The position numbers were made by a program, and so were the translations under genes. Shown piece after piece: positions 8,013 through 15,978 of a stretch of 59,827 nt of DNA. The DNA lies in contig MWOU01000239.1 in NCBI GenBank assembly GCA_002025975.1, positions 1 through 59,827 on the forward strand, written 5' to 3'. Position 1 is the first letter of the stretch, and each line of letters begins with the position of its first letter. The notes beneath the pieces were generated by a model. That model had not been told where the DNA came from and made no database searches. It was given only the letters and a program-made list of their open reading frames with translations. Source of the DNA: Prochlorococcus sp. HOT208_60m_813B04 (lineage in GTDB: Bacteria > Cyanobacteriota > Cyanobacteriia > PCC-6307 > Cyanobiaceae).

Positions 8013-8168
8013 TTAGCCAGAGCAAGAAAAGGCACCTGCAAGAATATTTTTAAAAATAGGTGCTTGACCAAAGGCATACAAAAAGAAAGTTGATGATGCT
8101 AGAGTAATAGCTATTTTAGAAGCCCTGTTAACTTTCAAATTTGAGACTTTTGCAAATGCAGAGTTCAT
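8013..8168 (-). CDS. 51-aa membrane microprotein
   Basis: The ATG is preceded by AAGGAAC. A basic N-terminus and one hydrophobic stretch (residues 19-33, IAITLASSTFFLYAF) are followed by a small Cys-containing tail (AFSCSG). Family unknown; on the same strand as the neighbouring trio. Confidence 0.5.
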   Translation of the reverse strand: MNSAFAKVSNLKVNRASKIAITLASSTFFLYAFGQAPIFKNILAGAFSCSG

Positions 8169-8244
8169 TTGTTCCTTAATTTATTCATCTTATGATAGCT
8201 GCAAAAATTAAATATTCAGCATCAATATTTACCAAAGAATAACT

Positions 8245-8448
8245 TTATTGCTCCTTTTTTTCAGCTTGCATTTTTACTAGCTCAAATTCTTTTTTAGAAA
8301 CTATTCTGATTTTGTATGCTGGATATCTTGTCTTCCACCATTTATTTATCGAAATAGCTACTCCTTCTAAATTTTGGGTACAAATATTAACCCATAGAAT
8401 TTTAGTTTCAACTTCTTTGTAGAATTCCCAACTTGTAGGTAAAACCAT
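8245..8448 (-). CDS. 67-aa conserved-type hypothetical protein
   Basis: I chose the ATG at 8448 over the TTG at 8466. The protein is soluble, Trp/Lys/Glu-rich (SWEFYKEVE, INKWWKTRYPAYKIRI) and ends in a charged helix. Family unknown. Confidence 0.5.
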   Translation of the reverse strand: MVLPTSWEFYKEVETKILWVNICTQNLEGVAISINKWWKTRYPAYKIRIVSKKEFELVKMQAEKKEQ

Positions 8449-8771
8449 TAAAAATAGCAAATGCAAAAATTTATTAAATTATGGGAAATGGTCCATAAGC
8501 TAAAACTTTTGTTTTTTTAATAAGAGGATTTAGTTGAAGATATAGAGTTTTCATTAAGTGGTAATAAAAAACTTTAAACAAAAGATTTACATCACTTTAG
8601 CCTTCTAGGAAGTATTAATTTAATTTTATAACGAGTTTCAATTAAAAATATCTCCGCAAAGAAGGGGCCAAAAATTGACCCCTCTTGGTGAAACTCTTCC
8701 AAAGAAACACCATTAAAATCTTACTCTGAAAGTTGCAAAGTTAAACAAATTAAAAAAACAAGATTAACAAT
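8449..8771. other. Gap without a supported gene
   Basis: AT-rich. The only structure I see is an imperfect GGGGCCA/TGACCCC hairpin at about 8666-8684 with no clear T-run. No reading frame here looks like a gene. Confidence 0.4.
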
Positions 8772-8981
8772 TTACGCGGCCTTTTTAAAAGGGTTCATAT
8801 TCTTTAAAAAGTTATTACTTTTGCTGGTACCCATTTTTCTATATCTTTGATTAATATCCAGGATATACTTTCTAGCTTTCTTATCACTTTCAATTTTCTT
8901 TTTTCGAAGACGTAAAGCCCTTAAATCTTCTGTGGACATGAGGCCATCATCTGCATTGAAATTTAAATGATCAAATTGCAT
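8772..8981 (-). CDS. 69-aa basic small protein
   Basis: A complete ATG frame with a very basic middle part (LRLRKKKIESDKKARKY) and tail (NPFKKAA). There is no membrane segment. It could bind nucleic acid or ribosomes, but no family is recognised. Confidence 0.5.
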   Translation of the reverse strand: MQFDHLNFNADDGLMSTEDLRALRLRKKKIESDKKARKYILDINQRYRKMGTSKSNNFLKNMNPFKKAA

Positions 8982-9239
8982 CGTTTAAGAAATTAAGTTT
9001 CTTCTTTACGTGCAAGATTAACAACCCTATCTTTATTTGCAATAGAGATAATTAACCAACTTAACTCAAATTATTTATTCAATTTTTAGAAAGCTATGAA
9101 TTTAAGTATCAAAAACTTTATAAAATCAAGAAAAAATTTTGATTGAATTAGATGGAACTTTTACAGATACAAATGATTCTCCATAATGAGATTCGGCTGA
9201 TCTTATCAGCAACCAGTAAAAGAAATTTACTAAAGCTTT

Positions 9240-9440
9240 CTCCACGAGGATTTAGCAACTAATTTAAATAAACTCATCATTTTTGTAATAGCAATATACA
9301 CTTTAAATTTATTACTCAATCAAGATATTTACCCCATAAAGCATAGTTCCATATTAGGTGAGAAAAATTTGCACTCTTAGGCTTTAGGTAGCGGACTAAA
9401 TCCTCGTGGAGTATTGGACTTTAGCCCGCTCTATTTTTTT
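9240..9440 (+). ncRNA. Candidate structured RNA/attenuator with mutually exclusive hairpins
   Basis: CTCCACGAGGATTTAG (9240-9255) is a perfect 16-nt complement of 9396-9411. The latter contains part of the 5' arm and the loop of the terminator hairpin at 9390-9430. Pairing of the distant arms would break the terminator. This is the classic antiterminator/terminator layout of riboswitches and attenuators, or alternatively a long hairpin sRNA. No Rfam class is recognised, and no promoter is assigned. Confidence 0.45.
9390..9440 (+). terminator. Rho-independent terminator
   Basis: The 5' arm AGCGGACTAAA (9390-9400) pairs with TTTAGCCCGCT (9420-9430) with one A/C mismatch. CTA and seven T follow (9434-9440). 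There is no T-run on the other strand, so it acts on + transcripts. No + gene lies upstream within ~4 kb, which implies a non-coding transcript. Confidence 0.6.
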
Positions 9441-9668
9441 AGCAAAAAAAATAGTACTGCAAGATAACTAGATCACCATTTATTATAATTTATTATGAAT
9501 AAGCCTTTATTGGTTAATTTATCAAGAGTATCTGAGCATATGTTTGTGATATTTATTGTATAAGCATGTTACGAGACTTTAGTTATATCAATAGATTCAG
9601 TATTTTTGCTTATTGATATATTCATTCTTAAAATAATAAGATTATTGATACCTAAAGAAGGTTTAATT

Positions 9669-9764
9669 TTGAAAAAAATAATTAAATTTTTTAAAATTCT
9701 TAAGAGAAGAATTGACATTCTCAATGCAGAGGCTGAATTAAAATTTATATTGGAAAATAAATAA
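9669..9764 (+). CDS. Possible 31-aa basic microprotein
   Basis: A TTG start has GAAGG about 8 nt upstream. The sequence reads KKIIKFFKILKRR...EAELKFILENK, a protein-like amphipathic helix. It lies downstream of the attenuator element and could be its target. The minus-strand 69-codon frame over the same bases looks like the shadow. Weak evidence. Confidence 0.3.
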   Translation: MKKIIKFFKILKRRIDILNAEAELKFILENK

Positions 9765-9913
9765 AGTGATTCCCACATTGCCCTACTTGTAAAGTTCTAG
9801 CATTTGTTTCAGTTTCTATGGGAGTTACTCGTATTTATATGTTCCACATTCTTTTTAGGGAGTTTCTGAAATCAGAATCAAATTATAAATTGAAATTTAG
9901 TTTCTATTAATTG

Positions 9914-9942
9914 TTGACATCTAAGTATAAATACTTTATAAA
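9914..9942 (+). promoter_or_regulatory. Consensus sigma70 promoter of the riboswitch transcript
   Basis: TTGACA (9914-9919), a 17-bp spacer and TATAAA (9937-9942) predict a start near 9949. This is a near-perfect housekeeping promoter, unusual in this genome, directly upstream of the NtcA-type palindrome and riboswitch. Confidence 0.7.
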
Positions 9943-9948
9943 TAGATT

Positions 9949-9962
9949 GTAGTGAATACTAC
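9949..9962. promoter_or_regulatory. NtcA-type site (GTA-N8-TAC) at the predicted start site
   Basis: GTAGTGAATACTAC matches the NtcA consensus GTA-N8-TAC exactly and is a 5-bp palindrome. It lies from about +1 to +14 relative to the predicted start, where a bound regulator would block transcription, as for the gif genes repressed by NtcA. Alternatively it forms a 5'-end hairpin in the RNA. Confidence 0.55.
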
Positions 9963-9966
9963 AAAA

Positions 9967-10028
9967 TCGTCCGATCTACTATCTGATAGACCGCAGTACG
10001 ACTCAAGCCATAGGACGGGGACTTGAGC
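9967..10028 (+). ncRNA. Downstream-peptide/glutamine-type riboswitch
   Basis: P1 is CGTCC (9968-9972) with GGACG (10013-10017). P2 is a TCTA/TAGA or CTAT/ATAG hairpin (about 9974-9990). The junction CCGCAGTA resembles the conserved GGAAGUA of glutamine riboswitches, and ATAG before the closing P1 strand resembles GAAG. CTCAAG (10002-10007) pairs with CTTGAG (10022-10027) just 3' of P1, matching the pseudoknot of the Downstream-peptide class beside the ribosome-binding site. A Shine-Dalgarno AGGAG (10035-10039) and a tiny ORF follow, as that class requires. Recognised from memory of the class; a covariance-model search would decide. Confidence 0.7.
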
Positions 10029-10046
10029 AATTTCAGGAGCTGCAAC

Positions 10047-10145
10047 ATGGTAAACATGTATTTCAATGGAAAGTCATTTGTATATTGTAGAAAGCAAGAA
10101 AAGTCTATAAAGCTTATTTATAGAGGATCTATTTACTTGAAATAA
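10047..10145 (+). CDS. 32-aa DUF4278-like peptide under riboswitch control
   Basis: The ATG lies 7 nt after AGGAG. The peptide contains KLIYRGSIYLK, matching the DUF4278 core (L-x-YRG-x-x-Y) of small cyanobacterial proteins such as the PII-interacting PirA (Ssr0692). It is shorter than PirA and has one Cys. A Downstream-peptide-type RNA with an NtcA-type site in front predicts expression when glutamine is high, so a small regulator of nitrogen metabolism is likely. The PII/ArgB target is inference. Confidence 0.65.
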   Translation: MVNMYFNGKSFVYCRKQEKSIKLIYRGSIYLK

Positions 10146-10338
10146 GATTTCTTATTTCTTTTTTAAATAATTTTTAGAAATTTATTGGAGTTTTTGGAAC
10201 TCAGTATTTATTAATACGTTATAAGAAAAACTTATTTCAGAGATATTATTTACCTATTTAAAAATTTATATATTCGTATATTTAGTCACGAGAAATTAAT
10301 TTTAAATTAACTATTTTTTAATTAAATATTTAAAGGTT

Positions 10339-10395
10339 ATGCAACCTATTTCTGAAGAACTTTATAAAAAAATAGTTGAGAGCTCTAAAAAATGA
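10339..10395 (+). CDS. Possible 18-aa leader-like frame
   Basis: An ATG frame of 18 codons (MQPISEELYKKIVESSKK) whose stop overlaps the next ATG (ATGA). The overlap is the only support beyond composition; it may be chance or a decayed gene. Confidence 0.2.
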   Translation: MQPISEELYKKIVESSKK

Positions 10396-10466
10396 GTAAG
10401 CTACTAATTGCTTTGTTAGCTTTAGATATAGGCGTTAGTCTCTCTAAGGTTTTTATTTTTACCTGA
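10392..10466 (+). CDS. Possible 24-aa hydrophobic peptide
   Basis: Starts inside the previous stop (ATGA). Reads KLLIALLALDIGVSLSKVF, a short hydrophobic helix. No good Shine-Dalgarno. Low support. Confidence 0.2.
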   Translation: MSKLLIALLALDIGVSLSKVFIFT

Positions 10467-10541
10467 AAATCAAATTACTTAGTAAAAAAGAAGTAATTGT
10501 TTTCTAAAAAAGCAATATTTAATGGATATTTTTTGATTTAA

Positions 10542-10631
10542 TTATTTTATAAAGTAAATAATTAAACCAACAAAGGAGCTACCAACAAGAAGTAAGACCA
10601 TTAAAAGGGCTATTAACTTTGCTAGTCCCAT
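10542..10631 (-). CDS. 29-aa membrane microprotein
   Basis: Almost entirely one transmembrane helix (AKLIALLMVLLLVGSSF...), ending FIK. Its ATG lies within a few bases of the end of the upstream NTF2-like gene (the two frames overlap by 10 bp), so translation is probably coupled to it. Size and form resemble small photosynthetic-complex subunits, but it matches none I know. Confidence 0.55.
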   Translation of the reverse strand: MGLAKLIALLMVLLLVGSSFVGLIIYFIK

Positions 10632-11008
10632 AAAGATAAATCTGAATTTCCAGTAGATCTTTGAATCCAGTGAATATTCCAAACATTATTTACTTTTTTA
10701 AAAATTGACGTAACTGTTGGTAAGTCGTCATTAGGTTCCCCTTTGTAAGTAAATTTTGAACCTAGTGTAAAAATGCACATTACTATATTTTCGCTTAAAA
10801 ATTCGAATCGGTGAATTTTGGTTATTTCTGCCTTTTCTTGAACTATATCACCAGTAATCATTTGTTCGAACCCTTTTGCATCTATAGGATTACCACTTGG
10901 TCTTATGAATAAAAAATCTGGAGTCGCATTCTCAACAAAAAATGAGGCCATTTTTTTTGGATTAGCAAAATCATTTAATAATGAAATTATTGTTTCTTTA
11001 TCATTCAT
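10622..11008 (-). CDS. NTF2-like/SnoaL-type protein
   Basis: This 128-aa protein has an N-terminal helix pair followed by beta strands typical of the NTF2-like cone fold (FFVENATPDFLFIRPSG, MCIFTLGSKFTYKGE, VWNIHWIQRS). Members include isomerases and small-ligand binders; no activity can be assigned. The 29-aa membrane frame overlaps its 3' end. Confidence 0.65.
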   Translation of the reverse strand: MNDKETIISLLNDFANPKKMASFFVENATPDFLFIRPSGNPIDAKGFEQMITGDIVQEKAEITKIHRFEFLSENIVMCIFTLGSKFTYKGEPNDDLPTVTSIFKKVNNVWNIHWIQRSTGNSDLSLWD

Positions 11009-11129
11009 AAAAAAAGGGACGTAACCCTATTACTTTAGAGCTATTGTTTAAAATGTACAAATCGAAATGCGATAATTCTAAAAAAAATTCGTTATGATGA
11101 CCTCAAAAATAAGATTTTTAAGTATAAAC

Positions 11130-11252
11130 ATGATCAATTCAATGAATAAATTATTACCCGTTGGTAAAAAGGTCAAAAAATATTTACCTTTCTTTATTAT
11201 ATTTAAATTACTTACTTTTACTGGCTTTCTTACTTATTTAATGAATCGCTAA
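11130..11252 (+). CDS. 40-aa membrane microprotein
   Basis: A basic N-terminal half (VGKKVKKYLP) is followed by one hydrophobic segment (residues 20-37). Complete ATG-to-TAA frame, family unknown. Confidence 0.45.
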   Translation: MINSMNKLLPVGKKVKKYLPFFIIFKLLTFTGFLTYLMNR

Positions 11253-11295
11253 TTGATATATCCTCATAAATATAGTTTAAATAAATTAAGATCTA

Positions 11296-11490
11296 GTGAA
11301 TAAAGAAGAACGATTTAAAAAATTCAAGTCTATGTCTAGTAAGCAAAGACAAGAATTGATATTAAAGAAGATGAAAGAGAGAGGCATTGAAGTAGGAAGT
11401 GGAATTCCTAATAAAAAATACGACAGCAAAGAGGTTTATGAATTAATTCATATTACGAATTGCTTTCCAGAATTAAGAGCGAAAAAATAA
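11296..11490 (+). CDS. 64-aa charged small protein
   Basis: GTG start; an internal ATG at codon 13 is the alternative. Highly charged helical N-terminus (EERFKKFKSMSSKQRQELILKKMKERGIE), then GIPNKKYDSKEVYELI and an HITNCFPEL ending. No membrane segment, family unknown, plausible regulator or adaptor. Confidence 0.5.
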   Translation: MNKEERFKKFKSMSSKQRQELILKKMKERGIEVGSGIPNKKYDSKEVYELIHITNCFPELRAKK

Positions 11491-11516
11491 AAAATATTTA
11501 GGTTTTTTTTATTAAG

Positions 11517-11878
11517 TTATTTTGGTTCCCTTATTGCAGCAATAATCAATCCACCTATTAATCCTAGATTCATAAATACTGCTCTTTGATGGAACTGGAA
11601 TACATGAAAAATTATTGTTGTTGGAATAAGAAATAGTAATAAAAAGACTGAACCGATTTTTTTTCTCCAAATATAAAGAATCCAGAACCCAAGATAAGAC
11701 ATATAATGGCTCCCACTAGAAGAATAGATGAAATTGTTTCAGGGATGCCTTTTGAAGAAATATAGTCAACTATTCTTTCAAAATCATTTATTTTGCCTGG
11801 TATAGCTGAGATAAATATTGCTGAAATTGATACTCTTGAAAAAAAATCTAAAAAATATTTGGTCCTTTTATTTTTCAA
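11517..11878 (-). pseudogene. DoxX-like membrane protein, frameshifted at an A8 run
   Basis: Two overlapping frames together make one DoxX-type protein. The first (from 11878) has the N-terminal SRVSISAIFISAIPGKI, IPETISSILLVGAIICLILGSG half. The second (ending 11517) has the IPTTIIFH...NLGLIGGLIIA half. They join as GEKK|IGSVFLL at a homopolymer of eight bases (11657-11664); nine would restore one frame. It could be a real inactivating indel, slippage-corrected expression, or a sequencing error. DoxX proteins are four-helix membrane proteins, often redox-linked. Confidence 0.7.
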
Positions 11879-12088
11879 AAAAGAAATTTCATAATCTTAT
11901 TATAAGAAAAAAATTTTATGCGATTGATAAATACTTTATTAGTACGAAATACTTTTAAAGTTTTCTCAAAGTGGTTTAGCTCATTTAATAGAAATCTTTT
12001 TAATTGATGTGAATCTCATTAAGGTAATTAATAGTAATTATGAATTGTCTTTTTATATTTATGAAATGATAAATTTATTAAAATAAAA

Positions 12089-12361
12089 ATGTTTAAAAAA
12101 TTTCTTTTAACTTGCTTTTTACTTTTAAGTTCCCTTATAAATATATATCCTTCAACAAAGGTAAATACTAATTTTTTCGATTATTGTTATTCTCTAGAAA
12201 AAATAATTTCTAGAAATACAGTAGAAAAAAGTAAAAATCTATCAAAGAATTTTAAGCCTTTAGCAAAAGATATTACTTTATTTGTGACTAAAAAAACTAA
12301 AGGTACTTTCGCTAAGAAGATAATTGTTCAATATAAAAATTCCAAAAAAATTTTTATTTGA
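12089..12361 (+). CDS. 90-aa predicted secreted protein
   Basis: An N-terminal signal peptide (KKFLLTCFLLLSSLI, likely cleavage around residues 20-23) precedes a basic, Lys-rich mature part of ~68 residues. No lipobox. Family unknown. Confidence 0.5.
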   Translation: MFKKFLLTCFLLLSSLINIYPSTKVNTNFFDYCYSLEKIISRNTVEKSKNLSKNFKPLAKDITLFVTKKTKGTFAKKIIVQYKNSKKIFI

Positions 12362-12395
12362 TTGTTTTTTGTATATTAGTTTGTAGGAGAATTTA

Positions 12396-12551
12396 TTATT
12401 TTGATTTTCTCGTGCCACCGTAGGAATAATCATTATGTTTAGAAATTACATTCCAACATTCTTTACAACAAAAAATCCAGTCTTTATGAATTATGGATTT
12501 AACTCTGTAATGAATTTTATTTGGATTATGACACAAATCACATTTTTTCAT
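12396..12551 (-). CDS. 51-aa zinc-finger-like microprotein
   Basis: A four-Cys pattern CDLC (residues 4-7) and CCKEC (about 28-32), with His in between, indicates a TRASH/zinc-ribbon-like metal site. The tail (YGGTRKSK) is basic. It could bind nucleic acid or act as an adaptor; no named family. Confidence 0.55.
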   Translation of the reverse strand: MKKCDLCHNPNKIHYRVKSIIHKDWIFCCKECWNVISKHNDYSYGGTRKSK

Positions 12552-12893
12552 TTATCTATTATTTTTTAATTTATTTTAGATATGCAAAAGTATGATCTAA
12601 AAAGATTCACAAAAAAGATTTTATAGTGTCATTATATATTTGCACTCTACAAATTCTGAAGCAAAGCAGTGGTTTTGATGAGTGCGATTATTTTAATTTC
12701 CGGATAAAAATTTCTAATTTTTACTTTTTAGAATCTTTTTAGGAAACTCATTATTTATATAAATTTTATTAGATATTTTTCCAGCTTTCTTTAAAAATAA
12801 ATATATTATTATACATCCATATCAGAACTTTAAAAAGAAACTCACGAATCATATTTAATTAATTTTATTATGATTTTATTGATCTTTAATAGT
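12552..12893. other. Gap without a supported gene
   Basis: AT-rich intergenic sequence. I see no reading frame, RNA motif or strong hairpin that I can support. Confidence 0.4.
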
Positions 12894-13037
12894 ATGAACA
12901 TTTACCTATTCTGGATATTATTTTTAGCTCTATGGGCAATTGTTCCCTTAATGATTATCAAAGGTAGAGTAGACGAGGAGCCTAAGATTCAGACTTCACC
13001 AAAAGTTAAAGCAAAGAAAAAAGGTTGGTTCAATTAA
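12894..13037 (+). CDS. 47-aa membrane microprotein
   Basis: One hydrophobic helix (residues 3-22, IYLFWILFLALWAIVPLMII) and a basic cytoplasmic tail (KVKAKKKGWFN). An in-frame ATG at 12870 would add eight residues. Family unknown. Confidence 0.55.
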   Translation: MNIYLFWILFLALWAIVPLMIIKGRVDEEPKIQTSPKVKAKKKGWFN

Positions 13038-13125
13038 GTCAATCTATGAATAATTAAAAATAATCTGCAAGATAAATCTTGATAATTTTAATTAATTTCT
13101 CACTAATAAAATTCATTAATTAAAA

Positions 13126-13710
13126 GTGAAAAAATTAGAAAATATTTTTCTTTATTTGGTAGTGCTTGGGGGAAGAGCCAAAAAAGCTAATATTGAATTA
13201 CATGATGTTAGATGGGTTGTTGGATCTAAAATTGAAGATACATACGATACTTTAAGAAAGGATTGGTTTGGATCTCCAAAAGGTTTGCATATTGATAGCT
13301 ATAAAAAAATAAAACATATAGATGGCTTTAAGATTAATTTGATAAATTTTGAAAGGGATAAAATAGATGCAAAGCAATTAGTAGAAAAAAGTAAGTCCAA
13401 AAAACACTTATGGTTTGTCAATATTGGAGGCTATAGTCCAACTTCTATGCAAGAAAAACATGAGTTTGGATTAGTTGCAGCTTCAACTAAATTAGAGGCA
13501 AAAAATATAGCTAAATCTAAATGGCTTATTGGCTGTAAAAAGAAGCATAAAGATGATATATCTTCTCTGGAAATTTTATTACGTTGTGATGATTGTGAAC
13601 TAATAAAAAAGATAGGTAACTGGGAAATAGAATTAACTCAAGATGATAATTTTATTGAAGAAAACAATTATCCTGATTGGTATGGTTATCAAAAAATAGA
13701 TGTGATATAG
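13126..13710 (+). CDS. DUF1543 protein, two tandem repeats
   Basis: This 194-aa protein has a GTG start. The first DUF1543 unit is VVLGGRAKKANIELHDVRWVVG (residues ~12-35) and a diverged second copy is VNIGGYSPTSMQEKHEFGLVAA (residues ~98-121). Both share the GG-x(6-8)-E-x-H[DE] core. Function of the family is unknown. Soluble. Confidence 0.75.
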   Translation: MKKLENIFLYLVVLGGRAKKANIELHDVRWVVGSKIEDTYDTLRKDWFGSPKGLHIDSYKKIKHIDGFKINLINFERDKIDAKQLVEKSKSKKHLWFVNIGGYSPTSMQEKHEFGLVAASTKLEAKNIAKSKWLIGCKKKHKDDISSLEILLRCDDCELIKKIGNWEIELTQDDNFIEENNYPDWYGYQKIDVI

Positions 13711-13781
13711 AGATCCAAGAATCTTATACCTGAAAAAAAAATATATACGTATATTAATTTCATATTGATGTTCTTAAAGTC

Positions 13782-14987
13782 TTACAAAGAACTGGATTTC
13801 CTCAAGAAATAAATTCCGCCTCCTAAAGAAATTAACACCGGTAACCATGCAGCCAAAATCGGAGGTAATATCCCTTTTACTCCGAATGAACTAAATACAA
13901 ATGACATTACATAATAAAGTAATATAAGTATTACACTCAATCCAAATCCCTGACTTTTAGAAGACCTTATATTAGATTTAGAACCCAAACTGCTACCTAT
14001 TAAACCAAATACTAAGCATGCAAATGGCAGAGTGAATTTTTCTTGTATGCGTACCTGAATTCTTCTTATCTCTTTTAGGTTGCCAGTTTTTTTATATATT
14101 TTTTCTGCTTCTAAAGCCTGCTTCAGAGTCATCTCAGTAGCATCTTTAGGCACTTTTGCTAATTCCAATGGGCCCTCCACAAAGGGATATGTGTATTCTT
14201 TAAATTTAATATTCGTTGTTTGTCCCCTTGGATCAATAGATACAATACTTCCTTCAGAAAATATCCAAGAAGAGTTTTTCTTATCAAATTTTGCAGAGTC
14301 TGCTTTTAGTATTTGTTGAATATCTTCTCTGGAATAATCCAATACAGTGACCCCCTTCATGATATTGTTTTCAAATAATGAAGCATAGAATATATGAGTG
14401 AGGAGCGTATTTGATTTAGTTGGCTTCTTAGAAGATGCATTTATCCTGGATCCATATCTCGCAAACATAACATTATATTTCTGTGTTTCGCCGCTAAAAG
14501 AACTTCCGATGCCTGCTCTTAATGTTGTTTCAGCCAACTTATTACTTTTAGGAACTAAATTATCATTAAAATAGAAAGTTAAACCCGTCATAAATATTGA
14601 AAGAGCAATAGCTGGAGCAATAATTCTTGAAGTTTTTATACCCAAAGATTTCAAAGCCAATAATTCAGAATTGCTTGATAATTTTCCATAGGCTAATAAT
14701 GTTGAAAGTAAAACTGCCATTGGGAATGATAGGACTAAAAAACTGGGTAAACTAAAAAAAAGAACTTTTAAAGCTAAAAATAAAGGTAAGCCAAATTCAA
14801 CTATTTTCCTTATAAGATCAAACATTACCCCAACTGATAATGAAATAACAGTAAAAGCAGAAATTGCGAATATCATGGGAGGTATTATTTGCCCTAATAA
14901 CCATCTATCTATTAAAGGTAGTAAATACCAAGGAGAAATTACTTTATTAATAGTTTTTTTAATTAGTGATTGATTTGAAAGTTTCAA
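13782..14987 (-). CDS. LptF/LptG-family (YjgP/YjgQ) permease
   Basis: This 401-aa inner-membrane protein has three N-terminal and three C-terminal helices flanking a periplasmic beta-jellyroll region (residues ~130-270). The PLIDRWLLGQIIPPMIFA start and PMAVLLSTLLAYGKLSSNSELLALKSLGI segment are diagnostic. These permeases extract lipopolysaccharide with LptB. Cyanobacteria usually carry a single such gene, so F versus G is not assigned. Confidence 0.85.
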   Translation of the reverse strand: MKLSNQSLIKKTINKVISPWYLLPLIDRWLLGQIIPPMIFAISAFTVISLSVGVMFDLIRKIVEFGLPLFLALKVLFFSLPSFLVLSFPMAVLLSTLLAYGKLSSNSELLALKSLGIKTSRIIAPAIALSIFMTGLTFYFNDNLVPKSNKLAETTLRAGIGSSFSGETQKYNVMFARYGSRINASSKKPTKSNTLLTHIFYASLFENNIMKGVTVLDYSREDIQQILKADSAKFDKKNSSWIFSEGSIVSIDPRGQTTNIKFKEYTYPFVEGPLELAKVPKDATEMTLKQALEAEKIYKKTGNLKEIRRIQVRIQEKFTLPFACLVFGLIGSSLGSKSNIRSSKSQGFGLSVILILLYYVMSFVFSSFGVKGILPPILAAWLPVLISLGGGIYFLRKSSSL

Positions 14988-15177
14988 AAGAAATTTATTT
15001 GATTTTTACTGTCTTTTTTATCATTATAAAATATCAACGATTTAGAAACCAATATAAAATCGATAGTTGTGAAAAATATTTTTATTCCTTAAATTTCATT
15101 AATAAATCAGAAAAATAATTTATTAACGCTTGCAATAAATCAAAAAATTTGGTTTCTTTGAAAAAAGGAGTTAAAGC

Positions 15178-15297
15178 ATGAAAAATAAAACTTTAATATA
15201 CGAATGCAATTGTACACACTGCCAACAAAAATTAAATCAACTTAATAATTCAAAACTATATTGGGATAAATTAATTTCAAGAAAAAAAATAATATAG
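15178..15297 (+). CDS. 39-aa Cys-containing microprotein
   Basis: A good Shine-Dalgarno (AAGGAG) lies 8 nt before the ATG. The N-terminal motif ECNCTHC (residues 9-15) suggests metal binding, and the C-terminus is basic. Family unknown. Confidence 0.5.
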   Translation: MKNKTLIYECNCTHCQQKLNQLNNSKLYWDKLISRKKII

Positions 15298-15418
15298 TTT
15301 ATTCTACGAAATCTTATAATATTAAAAACTATTTAAACATAATTTTTTAAGATCTATTTTTTTTAGAAAAAAATAAATTTTTTCGATTTTTAGTAATAAG
15401 CCTTTTTTAATAATGATA

Positions 15419-15520
15419 TTACTTAACCTTTTGATTTTTTTTGTAGATCATATTTTCTCTATTTAAGAGAAAAATTATGATAAAAATACAAAACGGAATG
15501 AGGATAAAATCTAAAGACAT
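15419..15520 (-). CDS. 33-aa membrane microprotein
   Basis: One hydrophobic helix (residues 3-20, LDFILIPFCIFIIIFLL) is followed by a basic tail (YKKNQKVK). There is no clear Shine-Dalgarno. The frame is supported by its membrane-protein composition and similarity in form to neighbours. Confidence 0.4.
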   Translation of the reverse strand: MSLDFILIPFCIFIIIFLLNRENMIYKKNQKVK

Positions 15521-15978
15521 CCATTTTTTAAGTCTATTTTCTATTTAGCAAATAAATAAATCTTTGACATTATTTATTGTCTTCAAGACTATTTTTGATA
15601 ATTCAAATATTTATTCGAATGTTTAATATATTTGCTGGCTTTTAAAATTAAAAGAGCCTGCAAGTATCCCAACGGCAAGCTCATGACGAACTAGTTAATT
15701 CAGATTTTCTGATGTAACCAGCTAAGCACTTCCTAAATGCTAAAAATATCATACTAAGTAAAATTACTTACTGTGAGTATAAATGCTTATTTTTATTGAT
15801 TTACCCTCTAACTTGATAATAAAGGTGTTTCGATTGAAGAAATTACGACTTTTAAATTACTTTTTAAGCATAAATATTACTTATTGACCTGCAAATACTT
15901 AAAGCTGAACCAATGAAGGGTTTTGCTTTACATAAGTTAATATTTGTGTTACATTAATTCACAATTATTTCTTTTTAA
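15521..15978. other. Long upstream region of an Hli gene
   Basis: No gene is seen. An imperfect GAGCxTGC/GCAxGCTC hairpin (15654-15682) is followed on the minus strand by TTTTAATTTT, a possible terminator or small-RNA end. The last ~100 bp presumably hold the Hli promoter; I cannot place its boxes with confidence. Confidence 0.35.

Larger units (their letters stand above)
8982..9668. other. Long intergenic stretch holding an attenuator-like element
   Basis: No convincing gene is present. The notable content is the 16-bp inverted repeat at 9240-9255/9396-9411 and the + strand terminator at 9390-9440, given separately. A 22-codon ATG frame at about 9495-9563 is too short and unsupported to call. 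Confidence 0.4.

Noticed and set aside
9569..9778. 69-codon minus-strand frame
   Set aside because: Amino-acid composition looks like the shadow of an opposite-strand protein-like frame, and there is no ribosome-binding site.
15654..15682. Hairpin with GAGC/GCTC arms as a strong terminator
   Set aside because: A mismatch interrupts the stem, and the T-tracts follow only on the minus strand where no gene ends; kept only as a weak hint.
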